A stretch of 20,428 bases of DNA from a virus, in the IMG/VR virus record IMGVR_UViG_3300004807_000172, positions 1 through 20,428 of that record. One strand, written 5' to 3'. Made by a program: the position numbers and the translations under genes. Under the pieces are notes generated by a model. The model was not told where the DNA came from, did not search any database, and saw only the letters and a program-made list of their open reading frames with translations. Positions within the stretch are counted from its first letter, which is position 1. Every line of letters starts with the position of its first letter. This document shows positions 1-4,942 of this stretch, in pieces.

Positions 1-987
1 ATTGACCAAAGAAATGCTGGTGCTAGTGTTACCCCCGGAACTGGTGGAACCTACACTTTAGATAGATGGCAATATGTAAATAATCAAGCGTCAAAGTTTT
101 CAATACAACAAAACGCTGGTTCTGTAACACCTCCGATTGGTTTTAATAACTATATTGGTTTTACTTCTTTATCGGCTTATTCTTCAGCTTCTTCAGATTA
201 TTTTGTTTTAACTCAATCTGTTGAAGGTTTTAACTGGTCAGATTTAGGATGGGGAACATCAAATGCCAAAACTGTTACTTTGTCTTTTCAGGTTTATAGT
301 TCATTGACTGGTACTTTTGGCGGTTCTTTTGTAAATTCAGCAACCAATAGAAGCTACCCATTTACATACACAATTTCTTCAGCTAATACATGGACATCAA
401 TTAGTGTAACTGTTGCTGGCGATACTGCTGGCACTTGGGTCGGTGCAAATAACGGCATTGGTGTTCGTGTTTATTTTGATTTAGGAAGTGGGTCTACATT
501 TAGAGGAACTGCTGGCTCTTGGTCTTCAAATTACTATCTTGCCCCAACTGGTGCAGTTTCCGTAGTAGGAACAAACGGAGCAACCTTCTACATCACCGGC
601 GTTCAACTCGAAGTTGGCAGCTCAGCAACTGGTTTTGAATATCGTCAGTATCAGCAAGAGTTGGCATTGTGTCAGCGTTATTATATTAAATATCCTCAAG
701 GAAGTATTGTTGGTAATGGTTTATCAGATGGCGGAACAAATATGCGAGTTGTAAACGCAATAACTCCAGTAACTATGAGAACAGCCCCCTCTCTTAATTG
801 GAATGCAATGGTAGTCTATTCTGGTAATTTAACAAATTATGGATTTACTGGAGTGGGTGGCACAGTATTAGGCCCAAGTAGCGTTAAATTTGATGGCGTC
901 ACATCTTCAAGTCCAGCAGCTAATACAGCATTGTGTTTAATTGCTGACGCCTCTGGCGCTTATTTTGCAATGTCTGCGGAGTTATAA
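1..987 (+). CDS. Tail fibre / receptor-binding protein, C-terminal part (5' end outside window)
   Basis: The reading frame is open from base 1 to the TAA at 985-987, so the gene begins upstream; a TTG at 280 is internal, not the start. The 328 visible residues are rich in Ser, Thr, Gly, Asn and aromatics and look all-beta. The first ~200 (including a TYTLDRWQY stretch) resemble the carbohydrate-binding-module-like sandwich common in phage tail fibres. It closes with FYITGVQLEVGSSATGFEYR and ELALCQRYY (bases ~588-690), a block I recognise from many tail fibre C-terminal regions. A variable, AT-rich tip of ~100 residues follows. Inferred role: recognition of a surface glycan or protein on the host. 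The next three genes follow within a few bases, consistent with a fibre-plus-chaperone cassette. The fold is inferred from sequence style; the receptor is unknown. Confidence 0.75.
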   Translation: MDQRNAGASVTPGTGGTYTLDRWQYVNNQASKFSIQQNAGSVTPPIGFNNYIGFTSLSAYSSASSDYFVLTQSVEGFNWSDLGWGTSNAKTVTLSFQVYSSLTGTFGGSFVNSATNRSYPFTYTISSANTWTSISVTVAGDTAGTWVGANNGIGVRVYFDLGSGSTFRGTAGSWSSNYYLAPTGAVSVVGTNGATFYITGVQLEVGSSATGFEYRQYQQELALCQRYYIKYPQGSIVGNGLSDGGTNMRVVNAITPVTMRTAPSLNWNAMVVYSGNLTNYGFTGVGGTVLGPSSVKFDGVTSSSPAANTALCLIADASGAYFAMSAEL

Positions 988-988
988 A

Positions 989-1147
989 ATGTATAAATTA
1001 TTTAATATAGATAATAAAACAACAACTATTATAAGATTAGAAGATAATACTTTTATTCCGCTTAACCCTGACAACACAGACTACCAAGCCTACCTCAAAT
1101 GGCTCGAAGCCGGCAACACACCCCTACCAGCAGACACAGGAGCATAA
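989..1147 (+). CDS. Small tail-fibre-assembly-like protein
   Basis: This 52-residue protein starts at ATG 989, one base after the fibre stop, with a GGAG ribosome site at 978-981 and a 7-base spacer; a possible upstream start at 941 would lie inside the fibre gene and lacks such a site. The C-terminal half reads IPLNPDNTDYQAYLKWLEAG followed by NTPLPAD. This is a signature I know from short proteins next to phage tail fibres and from the N-terminal parts of tail fibre assembly chaperones (XkdW-like or tfa-like). A role in fibre folding or attachment is therefore inferred from motif and position. The base composition changes sharply near 1062: the first half is extremely AT-rich and the second about half GC. 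This suggests a recombination joint inside the gene. Confidence 0.65.
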   Translation: MYKLFNIDNKTTTIIRLEDNTFIPLNPDNTDYQAYLKWLEAGNTPLPADTGA

Positions 1148-1150
1148 TCA

Positions 1151-1675
1151 ATGAGCTTAATTTTATCCGGTAACTCCGGCTCGATGACGGTAGATAGTAC
1201 CGCAGGGGTGACATTCCCCAACGGCACTAATCCTCAAGCTGCACCTAGTAAAGTGTTGCAAGTTATTCAAACAACATTAAATACTGTTTTCAGTACAACA
1301 TCGTCTACTGCGGTAGATACTGGTATTACAGCTTCCATAACACCGTTGTTTTCTACAAGTAAAATACTTGTTATGATGTCTATTCCTTATCAATTCTCTG
1401 GCGGAAGTGATAACGGAGGAACTTTTTTAATTGTAAGAAATTCGACAACTATTTGGAATGGCCAAAGTGCAACTTTATACGCCTATAATAGTAATGGGGC
1501 AAATATTTACAATAGTGGAGTTGCAGCTTTACAATATTTAGATAGCCCAGCAACAACAAGCTCAACGACTTATAAATTGCAAATTTACACCAGACAAAGC
1601 CCCGGTGTATCAACAGTTCAAGTTGCATCTAATAACGCACCTGCAACAATAACTATTATGGAGATAGCACAATGA
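1151..1675 (+). CDS. Tail-fibre-like / adhesin-like virion protein
   Basis: This is a 174-residue protein with ATG at 1151 and a strong AGGAG site at 1138-1142. It opens with a short conserved-looking module, MSLILSGNSGSMTVDSTAG then VTFPNGTNPQAAPSKVLQVI, typical of phage tail appendage proteins. It continues as a Ser/Thr/Asn-rich beta domain (SITPLFSTSKILVMMSIPYQ, FLIVRNSTTIWNGQS) and ends in ITIMEIAQ. Proteins with this head-plus-sandwich pattern are frequent in fibre regions of aquatic phages and are presumed receptor-binding or decoration proteins. No catalytic motif is visible. Its last four bases overlap the start of the next gene (ATGA at 1672-1675). The middle section is more AT-rich than its ends, as in the upstream fibre gene. 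Function is inferred from composition and position. Confidence 0.6.
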   Translation: MSLILSGNSGSMTVDSTAGVTFPNGTNPQAAPSKVLQVIQTTLNTVFSTTSSTAVDTGITASITPLFSTSKILVMMSIPYQFSGGSDNGGTFLIVRNSTTIWNGQSATLYAYNSNGANIYNSGVAALQYLDSPATTSSTTYKLQIYTRQSPGVSTVQVASNNAPATITIMEIAQ

Positions 1676-1920
1676 TCAATTTACATGACGCTATTCGTGC
1701 ACTAAATCCATTAATTATTACGATCCGTGGCGATGTAGCCTATGATGCAAACGAGCAAGAAGTTGCTTATGACAAAGCTGCCGCAGAAGCCAAACTAACC
1801 GAACTCCAAGCAGCGCAAGCACAAGCCGAACAAGCCGCAGCCACAGCTAAACAATCTGCTCTAACCAAACTCGCCGCATTGGGCTTAACCCAAGCAGAAA
1901 TCAACGCACTCATTGGTTAA
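1672..1920 (+). CDS. Small Ala/Gln-rich protein of the tail fibre cassette, function unknown
   Basis: This is an 82-residue protein starting in an ATGA overlap with the preceding gene, with GGAG at 1660-1663. The N-terminal part (residues 1-35) includes ITIRGDVAYDANEQEVAYD. Residues 35-70 form a probable coiled coil very rich in Ala, Gln, Glu and Lys. The C terminus, KLAALGLTQAEINALIG, matches a short ending I recognise in small proteins downstream of phage tail fibres. A helical partner or chaperone of the fibre is plausible from position and shape, but no family assignment is certain. GC content rises in the coiled-coil half compared with the first half. Confidence 0.55.
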   Translation: MINLHDAIRALNPLIITIRGDVAYDANEQEVAYDKAAAEAKLTELQAAQAQAEQAAATAKQSALTKLAALGLTQAEINALIG

Positions 1921-1924
1921 TTAA

Positions 1925-2173
1925 ATGAACGAAATGGATCCAATTAAGACGGCAAGGGAGCTTGCCACCCATGCTAATGATATTGAGCATTTACAAGCCG
2001 ACATGGACAAGATGATTCAGGAGATGAAAGAAATCAAGGAATGCATCCAAGCCATCCAGAAGACCTTAGCTGAGGCTCATGGCGGTTGGAGACTGCTCCT
2101 CGGTATTGGTGGCGCTGCGGCTCTGTTAGGTGCCATTTTGGCCAATCTGTTCCAAGGCTTTCTGAACAAGTGA
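1925..2173 (+). CDS. XhlA-like coiled-coil membrane protein (putative holin accessory)
   Basis: This 82-residue protein has a charged, coiled-coil N-terminal region (about 10-50, containing LQADMDKMIQEMKEIKECIQ) and one C-terminal membrane segment (about 55-78, LLLGIGGAAALLGAILANLF). That layout is characteristic of haemolysin XhlA-type phage proteins, which sit beside holins and endolysins and are thought to help permeabilise the inner membrane. The start could be ATG 1925 or ATG 1934; neither has a strong ribosome site. The stop overlaps the GTG start of the next gene (GTGA, 2170-2173). Being first in the lysis cassette supports a lysis role. The family assignment rests on topology rather than on a diagnostic motif. 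Confidence 0.55.
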   Translation: MNEMDPIKTARELATHANDIEHLQADMDKMIQEMKEIKECIQAIQKTLAEAHGGWRLLLGIGGAAALLGAILANLFQGFLNK

Positions 2174-2394
2174 GCCAAATACTAAAACAGCTCCTCACCG
2201 GCAAAGACTGTCAAACTTATGACATCGGTCGGGTGACTTGGCTAATTAGTTTATTGGCCGTGATTGCGCTTGCTTTTTATGAGGTAATGCACAGCACCAT
2301 CAGCATTCGTGAACTGGCTGAGTCATTAGGCATTGTCTCTGCAGCTGGCGGCGCCAGTGTGGCCATGAAGGGCAAAACGGAACCGGGGGACTGA
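2170..2394 (+). CDS. Putative holin-like single-membrane-segment protein
   Basis: I place the start at GTG 2170, which overlaps the previous stop in a GTGA junction. The same frame is open from 2086, but that extension would lie inside the preceding coding sequence. The resulting 74-residue protein begins MSQILKQLLTGKDCQTYDIG, then has a membrane segment at about 22-39 (VTWLISLLAVIALAFYEVM). It ends with a small-residue-rich segment (LGIVSAAGGASVAMKGK). The LLTGKDxxTYDxGR opening followed by one or two membrane helices recurs in short proteins in phage lysis regions, where they are often called holins or left unnamed. It directly precedes the spanin genes (TGATG overlap). A holin or antiholin role is inferred; it is not the only holin candidate here. 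Confidence 0.5.
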   Translation: MSQILKQLLTGKDCQTYDIGRVTWLISLLAVIALAFYEVMHSTISIRELAESLGIVSAAGGASVAMKGKTEPGD

Positions 2395-2804
2395 TGTTTC
2401 CACTATCCATACTAACTTATGCAAAAATTGGATTTTGTGCTTTATGTTTATGCGGGGCTGGCTATCTTGGCTACTCTTTGGAAGCTGCTCGCTTTGATCG
2501 TTATAAAGCTGAGCAACTGGCTCTTACTCAAAAAGCCGAACAAAAACATCAAGCAGCCGCCGACGAAATAAGGAAAGAAAAAGATGCGCAAATCGCTTCT
2601 ATCAATAACAGCCTCGCTGATGCTCTTGTGCAGCTGCGTAGCCGTCCCAGTCGCGCCCAAGCCTCCAGCAATGGACAAGGCGGAACTGGGCTGTCCCTTT
2701 CTGCAGAGGATGCAACTTTTCTTGAGCGGGAAGCTGCCAGAGCAGACATCTTGCGCTCAGCCCTAGACGCTTGCTATAAACAATACGATTCGTTAAACAA
2801 ATGA
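2394..2804 (+). CDS. Rz: Inner-membrane spanin (Rz-like)
   Basis: This is a 136-residue protein with one N-terminal membrane helix (about 7-28, LTYAKIGFCALCLCGAGYLG) followed by a charged, helical periplasmic region. The coiled-coil section is at ~35-80 and includes KAEQKHQAAADEIRKEKDAQ. This is the topology of lambda Rz, the inner-membrane component that pairs with an outer-membrane lipoprotein to fuse the two membranes in the last step of lysis. The strongest support is the complete Rz1-like lipoprotein gene nested inside it in the +1 frame at 2584-2766. It overlaps the previous stop by one base (TGATG at 2392-2396) and the next start by four (ATGA at 2801-2804). Rz proteins diverge fast, so identification is by architecture and context rather than sequence. 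Confidence 0.8.
   Translation: MFPLSILTYAKIGFCALCLCGAGYLGYSLEAARFDRYKAEQLALTQKAEQKHQAAADEIRKEKDAQIASINNSLADALVQLRSRPSRAQASSNGQGGTGLSLSAEDATFLEREAARADILRSALDACYKQYDSLNK
2570..2574 (+). promoter_or_regulatory. Ribosome binding site for the nested Rz1 gene
   Basis: AAGGA lies nine bases upstream of ATG 2584, inside the Rz coding sequence. It supports translation of the embedded Rz1 frame from its own start. Confidence 0.6.
2584..2766 (+). CDS. Rz1: Outer-membrane spanin lipoprotein (Rz1-like), fully nested in Rz
   Basis: This 60-residue frame lies wholly inside the Rz gene, shifted by +1. It has a classic short lipoprotein signal: a basic N terminus (MRK), a hydrophobic stretch (SLLSITASLMLL), then a lipobox-like LCSC whose Cys18 would be lipidated. 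The mature part begins VAVPVAPKPP, the proline-rich feature typical of Rz1. An AAGGA site sits nine bases before the ATG. Rz1 anchors in the outer membrane and binds the periplasmic tip of Rz to complete lysis. Embedding of Rz1 within Rz is the known lambda arrangement. Start, lipobox and proline content together make this a convincing gene despite its overlap. The -2 Cys in the lipobox is unusual but the core L-x-S-C fits. Confidence 0.8.
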   Translation: MRKSLLSITASLMLLCSCVAVPVAPKPPAMDKAELGCPFLQRMQLFLSGKLPEQTSCAQP

Positions 2805-3019
2805 AAAAAGAAGAACTGTCCGCTTATGTCACCCTTATGGCTACTGCCACGCTTACTGTTATCCTTCTTAGTATGGTTGGTGCTTTGCTTGTGGGTTTAT
2901 TTAATCCTGCAGTAGACAATACCGAGATATTTAAAGCAATTACTCCAGCCTTCCAGACTATCGTCGGGGGCTTTATTGGCCTAATCACTGGCATTAAGAT
3001 TGGCGAAAACCAAGAGTAG
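2801..3019 (+). CDS. Putative holin with two membrane segments
   Basis: This 72-residue protein starts in an ATGA overlap with the Rz stop. It is mostly membrane: helix 1 at about 9-35 (TLMATATLTVILLSMVGALL), a short polar loop (NPAVDNTEIFK), helix 2 at about 46-67 (TPAFQTIVGGFIGLITGIKI) and a charged tail. Small proteins with two such helices in lysis cassettes are typically class II holins, which form the inner-membrane lesion and set lysis timing. It is the last gene before the endolysin, which begins 42 bases downstream. With the single-helix protein at 2170 and the XhlA-like protein at 1925, it is one of three candidate inner-membrane effectors; which is the true holin cannot be decided from sequence. 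Confidence 0.55.
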   Translation: MKKEELSAYVTLMATATLTVILLSMVGALLVGLFNPAVDNTEIFKAITPAFQTIVGGFIGLITGIKIGENQE

Positions 3020-3030
3020 TACCCCAATTT

Positions 3031-3045
3031 ACGCTATACTAGCGT
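3031..3045. promoter_or_regulatory. Perfect inverted repeat upstream of the endolysin (possible promoter/operator or leader hairpin)
   Basis: ACGCTA-TAC-TAGCGT is a perfect 6-bp inverted repeat with a 3-base centre, lying 16 bases before the endolysin ATG. It contains TATACT (3035-3040), five of six matches to a bacterial -10 box, but I see no convincing -35 element at the right distance. It could be a weak promoter, an operator-like site or a small hairpin in the endolysin leader. It lies in one of only three sizeable gaps between genes in the window. Confidence 0.35.
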
Positions 3046-3061
3046 AGAGTAAGGAGCAAAA

Positions 3062-3583
3062 ATGAATAAAAAGATAGTTGTAGTACTGTTGTGGGTTTTA
3101 GGCATATTTGCCGCAATTCACTTCACAGACCGTTATACCCAGATTGAAGAAAACATTATGGCAATTGCTAAATCAACCCTAGACTTCATTACCAAAGAAG
3201 AAGGCGCCCGTAACAAGGCCTATAAGGATTCTAAAGGCCTTTGGACTATTGGTGTTGGCCACCTCATCAAAGCGGACGAGCAGTACCTTCTTAATGCGAC
3301 CCTGACAAACGAGCAGGTAGAAGACCTGCTTAAAAGCGATTTAAAGTGGTGTAGCGAGGCCGTAGAGAGCTCGGTGAAGGTACCCCTTCAACAGAACCAA
3401 TTTGACGCTCTATACAGCCTTTGCTTCAATATTGGAGAGACTAACTTCCGTAAGTCTACCGTTGTTAAGAAAATTAACGCAAATGATATGCGGGGGGCAG
3501 CAGACGCTATCCTCATGTGGAATAAGCCAGATGTGCTTGTTAACCGCAGAAAACGCGAAAGAGCATTATTTTTAGGGGCGTAA
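3062..3583 (+). CDS. Endolysin: GH24 lysozyme with N-terminal signal-anchor (SAR-type) helix
   Basis: This is a 173-residue muramidase of the T4 lysozyme/P21 R type that cleaves the glycan strands of peptidoglycan. The catalytic signature E-(8)-D-(5)-T is visible as Glu47, Asp56 and Thr62 in EEGARNKAYKD and LWTIGVGH. The family's downstream helices follow (QNQFDALYSLCFNIG, and VNRRKRERALF at the end). The N terminus carries a hydrophobic segment at 5-21 (IVVVLLWVLGIFAAIHF) after a short basic start, as in signal-anchor-release endolysins. These reach the periplasm through Sec and are activated when the holin or pinholin collapses the membrane potential. The start at 3062 is supported by AAGGAG at 3051-3056. 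An internal ATG at Met33 (base 3158) would give a soluble form. A terminator overlaps the stop codon. Confidence 0.92.
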   Translation: MNKKIVVVLLWVLGIFAAIHFTDRYTQIEENIMAIAKSTLDFITKEEGARNKAYKDSKGLWTIGVGHLIKADEQYLLNATLTNEQVEDLLKSDLKWCSEAVESSVKVPLQQNQFDALYSLCFNIGETNFRKSTVVKKINANDMRGAADAILMWNKPDVLVNRRKRERALFLGA

Positions 3584-3597
3584 ACCCCCCATTTTTT
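3574..3597 (+). terminator. Rho-independent-type terminator after the endolysin
   Basis: A GGGG (3575-3578) faces a run of six C (3585-3590), giving a short GC stem across the TAA stop, followed by A and six T (3592-3597). The stem is only four pairs, so it is weaker than the similar element at 10315. Its position at the end of the lysis cassette and the T tract support the call. Confidence 0.6.
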
Positions 3598-3614
3598 GCA
3601 TTAGTATAAGTAGG
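3593..3614 (+). promoter_or_regulatory. Repeated intergenic motif, copy 1 (putative late promoter)
   Basis: The 22 bases running from the terminator T tract through GCATTAGTATAAGTAGG match copy 2 at 10334-10355 at 20 of 22 positions; the differences are A/G and G/A. Both copies sit directly after a terminator and before a gene with its own ribosome site. There is no recognisable sigma-70 -35 box at normal spacing. A promoter for a phage-encoded or phage-modified polymerase, or a processing site, is inferred from position and conservation. Confidence 0.5.
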
Positions 3615-3654
3615 ACTGATCATCCTTTTTTAATCAATTACTCGAGGAATTGCC

Positions 3655-4770
3655 ATGGAAGGCTTTAAAAAGATAGTTAAAATGAAGACAGGCGGCGGCG
3701 TGTCTAAGGCTGTAGCTAAGTGCTACGGCGGCAAGATGAAAAAAGGCGGCGAAGTAGATGCTGCTGACATCAAGCAAGATAAAGCAATTGTTAAAAAAGC
3801 CTTTGCTATGCACGATAAACAAGAGCATGGCGGTGAAAAGACTGATCTTTCCAAACTCAAGCGTGGTGGTCGTTCTAAAAAAGAATGCGGAACTGTACGT
3901 AAATACAAGACCGGTGGCTCTGTAACCAACGTTTACGAAGCTAAGAAATCTTCTGGTGACTTAGATAACATCCGCAAAACCAAGTTAATCAAACCCGGTA
4001 AAGCAGATGCCCCATCTAAAGCAGCTGTAAAAAGCAAAGATGTTGGTGCAAAAACCACTGGTGCATCTGGTCACAAAGACCCGTACATTAAGAGCAAAGA
4101 ATCTGGTAAAACAGCTGCAGCCCCATCTGGTGCTAAAGGTGGACCAAACAAATATAAGTGCGGCGGCAAAGTAAAGAAAATGGCTGGTGGTAAACAAGTA
4201 GGTGCTTCAGCAGCACAACAAAAATACTACGATAAAAACATGGCTGAAGGCGACAAAAAAGCAGCAAAAGCTGATTACGAAGCCTTTGGTTCACGTGGTG
4301 ATGCAGCTCGTAAGGGTATGTCAGAAGGTCGTATGGACGCGCTTGGTAATGCGTATAAGAAGGGTGGCAAAGCAAAAGTAAAAAAGTTTGCTGACGGCGG
4401 CTATACTGGTGACGACCCTATTGTTAAGTATCGTATGGGTATGACAGACGCCGCTGGTAATCCAACAACACCAACTCCAGCTGCTGCCCCAGCTCCTACA
4501 GCACCTAATCCAGCTATGATTGAAGACGAAAGCGATCGTGGCAATGTAAGCCCAGCTGCTGCAGCTTTCAACAAAGATATTCCTGGCGCAGGTCCTGTTG
4601 CTACTGCAATGCGTCCTACTCCAAGAGTACGTCGTGTTACAGCAATGAAAAAACCTGGCATGATTGATAACCTTTTAGCTAAGCCAAGCGTTAAAAACTT
4701 CCTAAACAACTTTAACCAGTCTGCTTTAGTAGGTGCTAAAAAAGGCGGCAAAATTAAAGGTAAATGCTAA
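3655..4770 (+). CDS. Lys/Gly-rich basic protein with repeated GGK motifs, function unknown
   Basis: This is a 371-residue, very basic, low-complexity protein with GAGGA seven bases before ATG 3655. A motif of the form GGK-x-K recurs: CYGGKMKKGG (23-32), CGGKVKKMAGG (169-179), KKGGKAKVKKFADGG (near 236-250) and KKGGKIKGKC at the very C terminus. Related Gly-Gly turns occur near 70 and 87. Four cysteines (23, 78, 169, 371) lie in or beside these basic patches. Residues ~40-72 form a small helical module (DKAIVKKAFAMHDKQEHGGE). A Pro/Ala-rich linker occupies ~275-290. No enzyme motif is visible. Similar patchwork basic proteins occur in aquatic phage structural regions. DNA binding, or packaging as a virion protein, is a guess from charge and location. 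It is the first gene after the terminator. Confidence 0.6.
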   Translation: MEGFKKIVKMKTGGGVSKAVAKCYGGKMKKGGEVDAADIKQDKAIVKKAFAMHDKQEHGGEKTDLSKLKRGGRSKKECGTVRKYKTGGSVTNVYEAKKSSGDLDNIRKTKLIKPGKADAPSKAAVKSKDVGAKTTGASGHKDPYIKSKESGKTAAAPSGAKGGPNKYKCGGKVKKMAGGKQVGASAAQQKYYDKNMAEGDKKAAKADYEAFGSRGDAARKGMSEGRMDALGNAYKKGGKAKVKKFADGGYTGDDPIVKYRMGMTDAAGNPTTPTPAAAPAPTAPNPAMIEDESDRGNVSPAAAAFNKDIPGAGPVATAMRPTPRVRRVTAMKKPGMIDNLLAKPSVKNFLNNFNQSALVGAKKGGKIKGKC

Positions 4771-4771
4771 T

Positions 4772-4942
4772 ATGCCAAGTAAATCACAAGCACAAGAGCG
4801 CTTGATGGCTGCTGCGGCACACAACCCTAAGTTTGCTAAAAAGGTTGGTGTTCCTACTAAAGTTGCCAAAGAGTTTAACAAGGCCGACACAGGCGTAAAA
4901 CTTAAATCATTACCAAAGCGAGTTTCTGGTAGGGGGCGCTAA
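4772..4942 (+). CDS. Small basic conserved phage protein, function unknown
   Basis: I choose ATG 4772, one base after the previous stop, giving 56 residues that begin MPSKSQAQERLMAAAAHNPK. The frame is open from 4733, but that would overlap the preceding gene. The pattern S-x-x-Q-x-R-L-M-A-A-A-A-H-N-P followed by AKKVGVPTKVAKEFNKAD is one I recognise from short hypothetical proteins near phage structural genes. It is rich in Lys and Arg and ends SGRGR. It may bind nucleic acid or a virion component; nothing in the sequence decides. The next gene's ATG abuts its stop at 4943, with an AGGGGG site inside this gene's end. Confidence 0.65.
   Translation: MPSKSQAQERLMAAAAHNPKFAKKVGVPTKVAKEFNKADTGVKLKSLPKRVSGRGR

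Noticed and set aside
280-282. TTG as the start of the first tail fibre gene
   Set aside because: The same frame is open to base 1 and the upstream residues continue the beta domain, so the gene starts before the window.
280-987. Diversity-generating retroelement target in the variable fibre tip
   Set aside because: No reverse transcriptase, template repeat or matching second copy is visible in the window; variation is better explained by module exchange.
2086-2169. Longer N terminus for the holin-like protein at 2170
   Set aside because: It would overlap the preceding gene by 88 bases and adds Trp/Arg/Cys-rich sequence; the GTG at 2170 gives a normal 4-base overlap and a recognisable N terminus.
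2448-2749. Two antisense frames under the spanin genes
   Set aside because: Neither has a ribosome site or recognisable features; the region is already doubly coding on the plus strand, which leaves chance open frames on the other.
3593-3614. Ordinary sigma-70 promoter at the shared motif
   Set aside because: Possible -10-like hexamers exist in AGTATAAG, but no -35-like hexamer lies 16-18 bases upstream in either copy; the upstream sequence is the terminator stem.
4401-4751. Antisense open frame of 116 codons under the basic protein gene
   Set aside because: It arises from the reverse of Ala/Pro/Lys codons, has no ribosome site and no recognisable domain.
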